64,000 nt of DNA from Cryptomeria japonica (Eukaryota; Streptophyta; Pinopsida; Cupressales; Cupressaceae): contig NC_081409.1 in NCBI RefSeq assembly GCF_030272615.1, positions 877,307,594 through 877,371,593 of the forward strand. Direction: 5' to 3'. Of this stretch, positions 11,795 through 23,829 are shown piece by piece. The notes below the pieces were generated by a model, which saw only the letters and a program-made list of their open reading frames with translations, ran no database searches and was not told the DNA's origin. Each line of letters starts with the position of its first letter. Positions within the stretch are counted from its first letter, which is position 1. A program made the translations under genes and the position numbers.

Positions 11795-12460
11795 ATGTAT
11801 AAAAGGGATGCACCAAAGCTGAACAAGTCAAGTTTCTCCACATGGAAGAAAAGGATGAAGCTGCATTTATCAGGAATTGGAGAATATGCAACATATTATT
11901 TGGAGAAAGATTACATACCACCAAGCACCAACCCAATGACCTTGGAAGAGATAAAGGCAAAGAAAGAACATATTCAAGCTATGATTGAAATAACATCAAC
12001 ATTGACCGACTCAGAGTTTAATGATCTAGAAGGCTGTAATGATGCAAATGCAATGTGGACCAAGCTCATATCTGTGTATGGTGGTGATGAACATTTTCAA
12101 AGAGAAAAAGTAGATAGTCTAAGAGGACAACTTGAATCCATGTGAATGAATGAAGGTGAGAACATAAGCCAATACAGTACAAGGTTAAAGGAGACTGTCA
12201 ATCAAATTAAAGGAGTAGGAGGAACTATAGAAGAAAAGGATGTAACAAGTAAGTTGTTGAGAACCCTTCTACCTGCTTATGCCATTCGAGTCTCTACAAT
12301 CAATGAATTGAGGTCTGCACCAAATATGTCAGTTTCTTTGGATGCTACTATTGGTAAGCTACATGCATTTGAGTTAAGTAATTTTGATAACAGTGGGTCT
12401 TCGGTAAATAAAGTAGCATCTGCATTCAGTTCTTGTCATATTGGTGAATCTGATGATTAC
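11795..12460 (+). pseudogene. Element A gag, N-terminal part
   Basis: From the ATG at 11795 this reads as a Copia gag: an FSTWKKRMKLHLSG-type start and a block with NAMWTKL and a YGGDEHFQ-like stretch. A TGA at 12143-12145 interrupts it, then the same frame continues with the typical ISQYSTRLKETVNQI and RTLLPAYAIRVSTINELR blocks. The frame is cut at 12460 by the Tat element. Because the target duplication is only 5 bp, gag continues at 28563. Gag forms the virus-like particle in the cytoplasm. It cannot be made whole here because of the stop and the insertion. Confidence 0.88.
12456..12460 (+). repeat. Target-site duplication ATTAC, left (Tat element)
   Basis: ATTAC immediately precedes the 5' LTR and recurs at 28558-28562 immediately after the 3' LTR. 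Confidence 0.95.
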
Positions 12461-13232
12461 TGTAGACACCTAAAATTGTCATGTCTAATTAAATAAATAT
12501 TTTATTTATTTAATTATCTAAGCCTAATTCTTCTATTAATTAAATAAATTTTTATTTATTTAATTAATTCATTTATCCTCTTCTAGCCTTATTTCTCATT
12601 TAAATAAATACATTTATTTATTTAAATTATCCCTTTCCTAAATTAAATAAATATTTTATTTATTTAATTGTCCTACTTCTTCTATTAATTAAAGAAATCT
12701 TTATTTATTTAATTAATTCATTATCTTTTTCTACACATGACACATGTCATTCATCTCTTAATTCATACACTACCTACCTCTTTCATTATTTTGGTATTTC
12801 TTCTACCTACCCTCTAATCCTAGCCGACCTCTCTTTTTACACCTCTCAATCTTAACCCTCCATTTCCTATTGTGTCTTCTATTTAAGGAGATGCTTTCTT
12901 CATTGTCAAACCCTAATGACTGATTTTGGAGTACTTGGCTACACTACGATCCTACTTGCAACCACATTCCGTTCTTTGTTGAGCTCTTGTGCATACAAAA
13001 ATCTGAGAGCAAATATATCAAGCAAGATCAATGGAGATAGGAAGAATGGAGATCAAAAACCCTATTGGACATGTGATGGTATAATCTTTGTGATTTTGAG
13101 TTATTTGCATTGTCTTAGGTAATCTTCATATGTTATGGTGGATCTTTGTTGATTGTTAGGCTAGGGTTTGGTGGTTGAATTCATTTAGCCTTTCAATTTT
13201 GTTATTATTGTTATCCATTTTCACCATATACA
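12461..13232 (+). repeat. Tat element 5' LTR
   Basis: 772 bp, TGTAGACACC to ATATACA. The first 260 bp consist largely of palindromic AT modules such as ATTAAATAAATATTTTATTT, followed by a TATA-like box and the transcribed part. It differs from the 3' LTR at about two positions (CTAGCCTTATTT against CTAGCATTATTT, and AATTGTCCTAC against AATTATCCTAC). Confidence 0.96.
12880..12889 (+). promoter_or_regulatory. TATA-like box in Tat 5' LTR
   Basis: CTATTTAAGG lies about two thirds into the LTR, after the AT-palindrome array and before the block conserved with the solo LTR, where the relative has CTATATAAG. It is the likely core promoter for the genomic RNA. Confidence 0.5.
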
Positions 13233-13235
13233 TTT

Positions 13236-13253
13236 TGGCACGCCTGGTGGGAC
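13236..13253 (+). promoter_or_regulatory. Candidate primer-binding site (Tat element)
   Basis: TGGCACGCCTGGTGGGAC begins three bases after the LTR end, at the position and with the TGG start expected of a primer site. I cannot assign the tRNA from memory. Confidence 0.65.
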
Positions 13254-13339
13254 GCTTGTCCCTTTGCATTTAACATTTTGTTGCAGATTTCGCATTTTTG
13301 AAGTTGCAGATCGGACAATTTTCAACGACATTTTAGGTT

Positions 13340-13600
13340 TTTCCGTGTCTGCGAGCGTTCGGATCGCGTTTTTGTGTTTCAGAAGCGTCTGCAATATCTT
13401 GAATCGTGTCTGTGTTGTTGCCATATTTTATTTTTGCAGGTTTCTAGAACCGCGTCTGTGAATTAAAACCATGTCTGTGATTGATCTTATCGCGTCTGTG
13501 TTCGGGAATAGCGTCTGCGGTATCCAAGCGCGTCTGTGCATTACAGAACCGCGTCTGTGTCATACAGACGCGTCTGTGTCTAGTATAACTGCATCTGTGT
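13340..13600 (+). repeat. CGCGTCTGTG motif array, cluster 1
   Basis: About eleven irregularly spaced variants of (A/C)GCGTCTGTG occur, for example ACCGCGTCTGTGAATT, ATCGCGTCTGTGTTCG and AAGCGCGTCTGTGCATT. Spacing is roughly 15-30 bases, not a strict period. The surrounding bases differ, which argues for selection or repeated amplification of the short core. Confidence 0.85.
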
Positions 13601-14804
13601 TTTCTATTTTGTGAATTTGTCAATTTTCTTTGATTCGGGTTTTCGGATTTTGTGCTTAGAGTTTCAGATCTGGTTTATTTTTGGCTAACCCTTGCAGATC
13701 TAGCTAACCAAGTTTGTGCAGCTTGCTTTGGAGGCAAAAAACGTTTTGTTGAAGGCCCCTTTTCACAAAGTCTTTTTGAGTTTTCTAAAATTTACCTAAC
13801 TTGTGTGCTTGCAGGAAGGGGTGATCATTTGAAACAACCCAAACTACTAACAATTTTGTTGCAGGGCCTTAGCTAGGGTTTTGTAGTTTTGTTGTGTGCC
13901 TTGTTTTCATAGACTAGCAAACACTTCAATTGGTGCACTAAAATTGAATCATTGTCTTTTGTGTCTTGAGCAATAGGCTCTTTTTGTTCAATCTTTAGAG
14001 GGCCTATCTTCCCGTGTGGTCATTAGGACTACTAGTGAGAAGAGAATGACCCAAGTGGTAGCGAGGAAAACCCACCTCTTCCGAACCACTATAATCAAAT
14101 GTATTCATGGTGAAAACTATGGATAACGTGTGCTGATTAGTTCATACCGACACTATGTCTCCCCATAAACCCGTTTGATCAAATTTATTTGATCATTTGT
14201 AGGGCGTAACCCCTACCGGCTGGGAGCCTTCTGTATTTACAGAGCTGAAAGTGCCACATGTATGGCCACACGAGCGGATGCCCTTACTAGCACCTTTTTG
14301 TTTTAGAAGCCCAAATCCTTCTAGTTGTTGAGGCAGGAGGTCGGACCTCTGGTAGCGGCCCACACACATACGGTTCTTAGTAGAGATACAAAGTTCGCCA
14401 TGGGGAGTTTTCATGGGGATTGATGCTTGGCTGACCCGAGAAGTGAGTGCCGAGGGTGGAGCCAGTGAGGTCAAGCATCTAAGTATCCGCTCTAAATAGC
14501 GTAGCCTCAGGGGTAAAACCCTATGTGGGATCAACAACTATTGTCTTGGCTAGCCCTAAGATTTGTGCTTGTCTTATGCTAAACACTCAAACATTCAAGA
14601 CAAAACAACAAAACATTGTGTCTTTTGTGTCTTCAAGTGTATGCAAAACTTTTTACATCAAACAACACACTTTTGGAGTCTAAACAATTTGCAAACATTG
14701 GGTCATCAAAATTGTGTCCTCTTGTCACGAAAAAACAGTTAAACAGTCGGATTTGGTCACAACAAAACAACTTCACACATTGGAAAAATTGCACTAAGGT
14801 TACA

Positions 14805-14960
14805 GAAACGCGTCCGTGTCTGTTTTAACCGTGTCTGCGTCATATAAGCGCGTCTGTGAAGGGCAGAATAGCGTCTGTGTTTTCAACAGCATCTGTGTCA
14901 AATAGAGAGGTGTTTGTGTCTGGGAATCGCGTCTGTGAAGTATATAGAGGCGTCTGTGTC
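14805..14960 (+). repeat. CGCGTCTGTG motif array, cluster 2
   Basis: About eight more variants, such as ACGCGTCCGTGTC, AAGCGCGTCTGTGAAG, ATAGCGTCTGTG, ATCGCGTCTGTGAAG and GAGGCGTCTGTGTC. They are separated from cluster 1 by 1.2 kb. Confidence 0.85.
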
Positions 14961-15452
14961 AGGAATTGAAAACTTTAATAGTCTAGCAAACAAAAGAAAA
15001 TCAGTTTCGGCATACTTGAGCTTCCTGGGTTGTCTCTTCAGGTTTCATCTAGCATTCAACCTGTCTTTGGGTCTCACACAGCCCATCATTGCTTCACATC
15101 TCACTTTACAGTCACATTTGTCTAAACTTGAGTCAAAAGGTCACTTGCTTGTCCTCATCATACTTTGTCAACACACCACATACAACAACACTTTGCTAAG
15201 TGGTCCCTCATCAAGGTTTCTTACCTTTGGGTCTCATTTGGTCTTACTTAGAGTCAAGGTCAGCTTACCTCATCAAGAGAAACTATCCTCTCTTTGGAAG
15301 TCACACCTACTCTACTACTTACATACTTGGTCTTACACTTTGGACATTGCAAGTACACCTCAAGATTCATTTACACTCCATACAACCCTTGGTCTTCCAT
15401 ACTCTTGTCATTTTTCATCTAGTCTCTCACATATTGGTCAAACACCTATTTC

Positions 15453-18400
15453 ATGGTTGAAACCCGCCTTCAAAAATCTAGGAGAATAGCTAAAGAAGCT
15501 CAAGAATCCGTAAACATGAGTTCTTATGAGTATGACAATGATTTATTCTACAATCTTGAGCACACTACATTACCAGACATGAATGTTTATAGACATAATC
15601 CAAATGTGGAAAGCATAAATACTATAAACAACAATGCTACGCACAATGACAATGTTGACAATTCTTCAATACTATCAGCAGACATAGAAGAATCCATAAT
15701 GAATCCTCAATTCAATAGATTGGTTGAAGAGATAATGAGGAGAGATCGACAGTACTTTTTAAACATGATGGCACATAGTGGAGCTAAAATACCGCATGAT
15801 TTTGACTTATCTCAACTTATGGAAAGTCGACCCTCACAGCAAACTCAACTCAACATGGATCAAAGGAGACCAAATAGTGGAGGAAATAGAGGACCGAATA
15901 TGATGCCTGAGTCACCATCAGTTTTGCTTCAAAAACCAGCAATCCCACATACACAAGCTCAAACATATGATACTTACACTCAAAGACCATCATGGAGGCC
16001 TTATGCTCAAACACATGCTCAAGGTGTGGATCAATCAAAACAAGTGGATACTCAAGGACATCCTCAAAATTTTGACACAAGGAGACCTCATGTCAAAATT
16101 GGGGGCAACACAATGGAAAATGAAAGGCCTATTGAATATGGTTTATATACACAAAACAGATATGGAGTCCCTCAACATGAAGTTATGCCAAGTGCTCCAT
16201 ATATGTCGCAACAATATAGACCTCCATATGGACATGTCTACGATCAGTATCATCCATACATGCAACAAGCTCCTCCTCAAATGGGCATTTCAAACATGGG
16301 GTATGCTACAAGAAATCAATCCCCTCCCAAGAATAATTTGGAGCAACAAATTAGGGATCTACAAAAGAAAATGGAGGACATGAGTACATCAAAACCTACA
16401 TACACTATGAGAGATATATGTCCTTATCCCTTTGATAAGAGCATTCCAATGCCTCCATTTCCTCCACACTTTGTAACGCCAAAATTTGACAAATATAGAG
16501 GGAGAGGAGACCCCAAGGCACACATACGACAATTTTTCACAGCTTGCATTGAGGTAGCGGCAGAAGAAACATACTTGATGAGGTTGTTCCCACAGAGCTT
16601 AGGAGATCAAGCTATGGAATGGTTTTCTCAATTACCTCCTGGTATTAAGTCATGGGGCGACTTAGCAGAGGCATTCATTCAGCATTTCTCTTACAATATA
16701 GAAACAGATGTCTCAGTTACTACCTTGTGCAATACAAAACAAAAGGAAGGAGAATCTTTCGCAACATTTTTACAAAGATGGAGAAACTTAGCTAGCAGAT
16801 GCTCTTGCGAAATCCCGCAAAAACAAATGGTAGAAATGTTCACTCAAAATGTCAACAAGGCTATTGGATATGATCTCAGGAAAGCTTGTTTGTCTACATT
16901 CAAGGATGTTATTGAAAAGGGCCTAGCAACAGAAAAGGTCTTAATTGAACAAGGAGTTATCAAGCTATTCAAAGAAAACAAAGAGGACTTTAAAGGAAAG
17001 GACAAACCAAAATTTTGGAACAAGAACAAGAACACAGTTAATGATGGTGTTGTTGATGCCAACACAGTGAGACCCAAGTTCGTCTTTTCTGGATCAAGTT
17101 CTACCAGCAATCAGGTGAACACTCAAACAACTTCTAAACCACGAAGGAAGTACACTCCATTGGGAGAACCACTTGAATCAGTATTCAAAAAGCTTGTGGC
17201 AAACAAGGTAATCATAGTTCCAGATTTTCCCCCATATGAACCAAAGGTCAAACCAAATTGGTGGAATGATGATGAGTATTGCGAATTTCATAAGAGTAAG
17301 GGTCACGAGACAGGTAATTGCCATCGATTGAAAAACATTGTGCAGGATCTCATTGACAGAGGCAACATTGAGATTGAGGGACATTCATCTAATCAAGAGC
17401 ATGAGATGTTTAAGGAACCATTCCCAAAACATGACAAAGGAAAAGGCAAAGTCACAGATGATCAAGCCAATTACACTAGAGCACCTTACAATTATAATTC
17501 TACTATCAATCACATCTCGATGGACAATCATATTTCTACTATCACTATCAAAAACAAAAATCCTGAGAATCCTTCTCAGAGACCCAAGATTGTCCTAAAA
17601 GGTGTGGGATCTTCCTCCGAATCTACCTCTGAATGTCATGTTACAACCCATCGAGGAAAGATTACATTGCCAGGTACCTCCACTAAGAATACCAATCCTT
17701 TATCAATCAAGCCTGAGTACGACCTTGTAGAACAATTAGGGAAGACACCCGCGCTCATCTCCATTCTGGAGCTTCTACGTATATCCCCTGCACATAAAGC
17801 TATCCTTGACAAAATCTTGAGAGACACTGCTGTCCCTACGGATCTAAACGTGGATCAGTTTCAAGCCATGGTGGGATACCTATCCATTCCACATTCCCTT
17901 ACGTTCACAGAAGCCGATGATGCCTCCATAAGTCAGCCACATAATGCACCTTTACACATTGAAGCTTTCATACATAAACATAGAATCAAGCGAGTCCTGA
18001 TAGATGGAGGAGTAGGTCTAAATATTTGTACCTTGAGTACCATAAGACAATTGGGATATTCTGACAAGGCTGTGAATTCTACAAACCAAATCACCATCAA
18101 GGCTTATGATGATGAAGAGCGCTCGTCCAAGGGCACAGTCACCTTACCGCTAAGAATAGGGCCAGTCACAAAGGATGTGGTTTGTCAAGTCCTAGATCTA
18201 GATCTCACGTATAACATATTGCTAGGACGTCCTTGGATTCATGAAATGAGGGCAGTCCCATCAACATACCATCAATGCATTAAGTTTCCTCATAATGGAG
18301 TCGAGGTAACAGTCAATGGTGATCCAAATCCATTCATATATTGCAATAACTTGAGATCACATACTGAGACTATCATTCCCAGTAATCGTGAGGCTACTCC

Positions 18401-21400
18401 TTCTTCGGCATACATTGATACTGAGTCATTAAAACCCTCGACATCCAAACAAGGTGAACTTAGAGGCAAGTTTCAAGACAAAGGCATGGGAGAATACACT
18501 CTGAATCAGACAATGTTTTTATGACAAGTCCTGAGCTCCCCAAAAGAATATGGGAGGCCACATCCTAACAAGCAAATCTCCATCATGATACTCAAATGGG
18601 ATCCTACCACCTTTCAAAGATGGGGCGAACTAGAAGAAGAAAATTTATACAAAATGCTTTATAAAGATATTGAAGAGGACGCACATGATCAGACTATTAT
18701 ACCCTATGAGAACTATGGCAAAGGCTTTAAAATTCTATAAAAATTTGGGTATGATGGAAAAAGCCCTCTCGGGTTACGCAAAGAAGGTGTCATGGAGCCC
18801 TTACAACCTGAGCTAACTGCAAGAAGGGAACGCTCCAAGGGACTCGGTTTTTTGAATTCCAAGATTCACAATAAAAGAACAAAAGAGGCATGGCGAATCA
18901 AAGTTGCCGAAGTTCAACAAGAGGATTATCCTTCCACAGATTCTAATGAGTGGGAGTGGGGTTCAGACAAATCCTCCAGTGACTATGAGCTCACCGAGAC
19001 ATTCAGAGAGCCAGATGAACCTACAGAGGAGGAGGAATTTTACAGAAAGTTCAGAGTTGGCCAAGAACCAACCCATAAGGATCCCGCACAGTCTTCGTTT
19101 CAAGGTCCTAGGTTGAAATCGCATAGGATGAGGACACCGGTCCCAAAAGGCGCTACTAGTGATGACAATTTGGATTCGCTCACAATCAAAACTGATGAGG
19201 AGAGTGCCATCGATGACCTCGACGATTGCCTTGACATACCTGAATATAACCACATCTTCACTATTAGTCCAGCAAACTCTGAAAACACTAATGACCTTCC
19301 CCTTGTTCACCCCCAACTCATTGATTGGGATCATGAAGGACCAACACAATTTGATACATTTCAAAATGACGAAGCTATTGTCGACTATCTTGGCATTCGA
19401 GATGATCTTCCCCCTGGAGACCACAAAGCAGGATACACCATAGAACTCAACAACATGGCATACTTTGGTGAGGGTGTCGGGCCTTCTAGTCGCAAAAATG
19501 TGAAAATAAGAACAAAACAAGGGTCTTATGGCGAAAACCACACTGTGGCACTATCTGACCCCAAAAAAGTAAAAAGAAAGGACGTATCTGAGGGCGAAAA
19601 CCTCTCTGAGGCACCCGAAGATGGAAGGCTCGACATTCTCCCAGCATCATATGAGGAAAAATCATCCATGTTGGTAGAGGAGACTATAAAGACAAATATT
19701 GGTACAGAAGAGGTTCCACACAACATATTCTTGGCGCAATCATTGACAGAGTTTGAGAGGGCAAGATTCATAAGCTTCTTCAAGGAACGACAAGTCAACT
19801 TTGCATGGTCATACGCTGATATGCCTGGACTGAATCCGGATTTGGTTATGCATCATTTGACAGTCAAACTAGGGGCAAAACCAGTAAAATAGAAATTGAG
19901 GAAAATGCACCCGCAAGTGGCATTACTAGTCAAGGTAGAACTGGAGAAATTATTGGATGTCGGATTCATACGCCCAATTGATTATCCTGAATGGATCTCC
20001 AATCTAGTACCTGTTAGCAAACCAGATCGTAGTATACGAATATGTACAGACTTTAGAGATATCAACAAAGCTTGTCCAAAGGACGATTTCCCATTACCAA
20101 ACATAGACTTGATCGTTGATCTCACAACAGGTCATAAAATGTTATCCTTAATGGACGGATTTTCTGGATATAATCAAATCAGGATTGCACCTGAAGATCA
20201 ACATAAAACATCATTCACTTGTCCATGGGGAACCTTCTGTTGGAACGTCATGCCCTTTGGGCTGAAAAATGCAGGCGCCACGTATCAACGAGCGATGACG
20301 ACTATCTTTCATGATCTCATGCACATAACCGTGGAAGATTATGTGGATGATCTTTTGGGAAAATCAATAGACAGAGACACCCACTTGGACATACTTTCAG
20401 TTGTCTTTGATCAGCTAGAAAAATATAAGGTAAGACTAAATCCAAAGAAATGTGTCTTTGGAGTAACCTTTGGGAAGCTCCTAGGATTCATTGTGTCTAA
20501 AAGAGGAATCGAGGCCGATCCAGCAAAAGTCAAGGCTATCTTGGACATGCCGCCACCAAGGAACATCAGTCAACTTCGATCTTTACAAGGGAGACTCCAA
20601 TCCATACGAAGATTCATAGCACAACTTGCGGATTAGTGTAACCCTTTCCAGCACCTGCTACATAAAAATATCAAGTTCAAATGGGATGAGAACTGTCAAC
20701 AGGCTTTTCAGGCGCTCAAAGATTATCTTTTGAACCCACCAGTCTTGATGCCACCAATTCCAAATCAACCTTTGTTACTGTACATATCAGCTACTCCAAC
20801 GACACTGGGGGCACTCCTAGCACAACAAATACCTGACGGCAAGGAAAAAGTAGTCTACTATATCAGTCGCACATTGGTGGGATATGAACTAAACTACACT
20901 CCAATCGAACGTGCATGTCTCGCTGTGGTCTTTGCTTCACAGAAGTTACGACATTATATGCTCACTCACAAGACTAAGTTGATTGCCAGAATTGATCCAC
21001 TAAAATATCTTCTCAACAAAGCTACACTTACTAGGTGGCTGGCCAAGTGGGTAATGATTCTGAGTGAATTTGACATCGAGTATGTAGACAGAAAAGCAAT
21101 AAAAGGGCAAGCAATTGCAGATCAATTGGCAGATGCTCCCATGATAGATGATGTTCCTCTACAGTCAGAATTTCCAGATGAAGCAATTTTAACAATATCA
21201 CATGTGAAGCCATGGCAACTATATTTTGACGGCTCATATACACAGCATGGGGCAGGAGCGGGTATACTCTTTATAACTCCTCAAGGCGATTCTATACCAA
21301 AATCATACCGCTTATCATTTCCTTGCACCAACAATATAGCGGAATATGAGGCATTAACAACTAGATTAAGAATTGCAGTTCAGTGGAAGATCCAAGAGCT

Positions 21401-22961
21401 TCGTGTTTTTGGGGATTCTCAACTGGTCATACGGCAAGCAACTGATGATTACCAAACAAAAGATGAAAAACTAATGCCCTACAAACAACTGGTAGATGAT
21501 TTGAAACAACACTTCACAAAGATAGATTTTGAGCAGATACCAAGAGAACAGAATCATGCCGCAGATGCCATGGCTACAATTGCTTCATTAATTGATCTAC
21601 CACAAAATGAGACCTGCTATGAGTTCCTGGTAGATAATCTGCTGATTCCTTCATATGAGATCACTCCTACAGAAATGATATGTGTTGTTGGTCCTGAATC
21701 CCAGTTATATGGTTCCATATTCACATACCTTCGTGACAATATCTTACCTCCCGATCTATTGAACAATCAACGCCGCACTTTCATTCGCCAATCCTCTTGA
21801 TACGTCATTTTAGCTGATATCCTATACCGACGAGGTCTAGATGGCACCCTTCTTAGATGTTTAGAGAGTGACGAAGCTCAGATTACGTTATGAGAAGTGC
21901 ATGAAGGGATATGTGGCCCGCATACTAGTGGTCCTACCTTGGCCAAGAAACTTATCAAGACTGGATACTACTGGCCTACTATGGAAAAAGATGCATATCA
22001 GTTTGTCAAGAAGTGTAAGCAGTGTCAAATTCATGGAGACCTCATACATGCACCAGCACAAGAACTACAGCCACTTGCATCTCCTTGGCCCTTTTGTCAG
22101 TGGGGACTCGATCTCATAAGCAAGATTCACCCTCCTTCTTCCAATGGACATAAATTCATTATCACAGCCACAGAGTATTTCACAAAGTGGATTGAAGCCA
22201 TGCCTCTCACACAAGTTACTGGGAAACAAATCACTACCTTCATTTTGAACTACATCATTTACCGATACGGGATTCCTACTTCCATTATTACTGATAACGG
22301 GCGTCCCTTCAAAAATCAGGATGTTCGTGAACTCTGTGACCGCTTCCATATCTCTCACCGTTTCTCCACACCATATTACCCCCAAGGTAATGGCCAAGCT
22401 GAGGCGTCTAATAAAACAATTCTCAAAATCCTTAAAAAGACAGTCGATGACGCTGGCCGTAACTGGCATATCCAACTCAATCCTGCACTTTGGGCCTATC
22501 GTACAAGTGTCCGCACACCTACAGGAGCTACACCCTACTCACTTGTCTACGGCGCTGAAGCCATCTTGCCTATTGAGGTCGAGTTACCTTCTTTACGAGT
22601 CTCTTTGAGAAACATAATCAACGATGAAGATTACAGGGTCTCTCGCTTACAAGAACTAGAACTGCTGGAGGAACGAAGACACACTGCTTTTAATCATCTC
22701 AAGGCTTACCAACAAAGAATGAGTCATAGCTACAATCACAAAGTTAAGCCTCGCACATTTGAAGTAGGTGACTTAGTCCTCAGAGAGAACCCCAAGAATC
22801 AGCAAGACAGAGATAAGAAGGGCAAGTTCGAACCAAACTGGCTTGGTCCTTACATCATCACAGCGGTATATGGATCTGGGGCATATCAGCTCTCAACTAC
22901 AGAAGGTGAACCCTTGGAGGATCCTACCAATAGCATGCACCTTTGCAGGTTCTACACATAA
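15453..22961 (+). pseudogene. Tat element gag-pro-pol, single frame with six nonsense codons
   Basis: One 2,503-codon frame carries stops at 18522 (TGA), 18738 (TAA), 19890 (TAG), 20634 (TAG), 21798 (TGA) and 21891 (TGA), with no frameshift. Most are explicable as C-to-T changes in CGA, CAA or CAG codons. Domains in order: gag core about residues 340-470 (GRGDPKAHIRQFF, MEWFSQLPPG); Cys/His motif CEFHKSKGHETGNC near 610; protease with LIDGGVGLNIC near 850; reverse transcriptase with CTDFRDINKACPKDDFPLPN and YVDD (20341); a first RNase H lacking the usual Asp (LYISATPTTLGALLAQ); a second RNase H with all four acidic residues (FDGSY, AEYEAL, FGDSQL, HAADAM); integrase with HHCC zinc region and D, D, E at GLDLI, TDNG and QAEASN. 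It would supply particle, reverse transcription and integration functions. This copy cannot do so without suppression. Confidence 0.95.
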
Positions 22962-23027
22962 GCTCTTCGGAACATCCTAATTCAAAAATACAAAAAAAAA
23001 AATTATAAAACAAAAAAAATCGTTACT

Positions 23028-23165
23028 TGGTGAAAACCTGGCAAATAGGCGCCTTGTGACACAAAAAACATTGAAAAAAAAAGAAGTAAAGAGAAATAAT
23101 TTCGTCCAACGGTGAAAACCACTTCGGTGGCGCCCTGGGCAAGTACCATGGTGAAAACTGGGTCA
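23028..23165 (+). repeat. GGTGAAAAC...GGCGCC repeated module
   Basis: TTGGTGAAAACCTGGCAAA with downstream GGCGCC, ACGGTGAAAACCACTTCGG with downstream GGCGCC, and ATGGTGAAAACTGGGTCACC with downstream GTGCCA follow one another. The inner bases can fold back, so a structured RNA element at the end of the pol region is possible. Confidence 0.55.
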
Positions 23166-23779
23166 CCAGTGCCATTGCGTAGAGACATTGCTCCTCCCTC
23201 CTTCAGGATTCACTTTCATCCTTTCACTTCGCACACACTCACAACCTATTCATCCATAATAAAATTACCTAGTCCCATCATGGCTTGTTATTGATCTACC
23301 TAAGATTGGTTAGCCATCCATAATAAATCAGATCCTATCTGTAACTACGGCCAATTCCTACGTCTAGTGATGGGTGTGGAACTGAGAACATCACATGTTT
23401 TGAGGAGTATAGTTTCTTCCAGTTTTCTTCAAGTCTATCCGCGCACAATCCGCAATAAAGCAACATCTGCATCGCCAGTCCACAATAAAGTTCCATCTTC
23501 TCCACAATAAAATATCAGTTTCATGGATTCAGTCAATTTCAAATGAGACACAGCAGCAACAATGAGTTTCAACAAAATCAAATCTTTCAACAGACTCAGA
23601 CAACATATGGTTCAGTGCTATCTATCCTTTTTGTGAAAGTAAACATTGTGACCACAATCAAATAAGACTTATACAAGTGACAAGAGACACTAAACTTGAG
23701 GACTACAGTGGATGTTGGTGTCGAGTCTTGGTTTTCTTTTGATTTCATCTTTTTTTTGGTGACATATCTTTTAGCTTTT

Positions 23780-23829
23780 CCAGGATGTCTTTGACTAGAG
23801 ATTCTATCTCCAGGATGTCTTTGACTAGA
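23780..23829 (+). repeat. Short tandem duplication, 30-bp period
   Basis: CCAGGATGTCTTTGACTAGA occurs at 23780-23799 and again at 23810-23829. Confidence 0.9.

Larger units (their letters stand above)
13233..15452 (+). other. Tat element 5' leader with motif arrays
   Basis: 2.2 kb of transcribed leader before the gag ATG. It holds two clusters of a CGCGTCTGTG-like motif (13340-13600 and 14805-14960), a central block (about 13970-14540) with CCCGAGAAGTGAGTGCCGAG and then GGTGGAGCCAGTG that recurs in element D's leader, and a TTGTTGCAG 3'-splice-like site near 13280. No protein is supported. The function is unknown; long leaders in retrotransposons carry packaging and translation signals. Confidence 0.7.

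Noticed and set aside
12916-13122. 68-codon open frame, identical at 28241-28447
   Set aside because: It lies inside the Tat LTRs and is duplicated only because the LTRs are. It has no recognisable domain, and the related solo LTR does not keep it.
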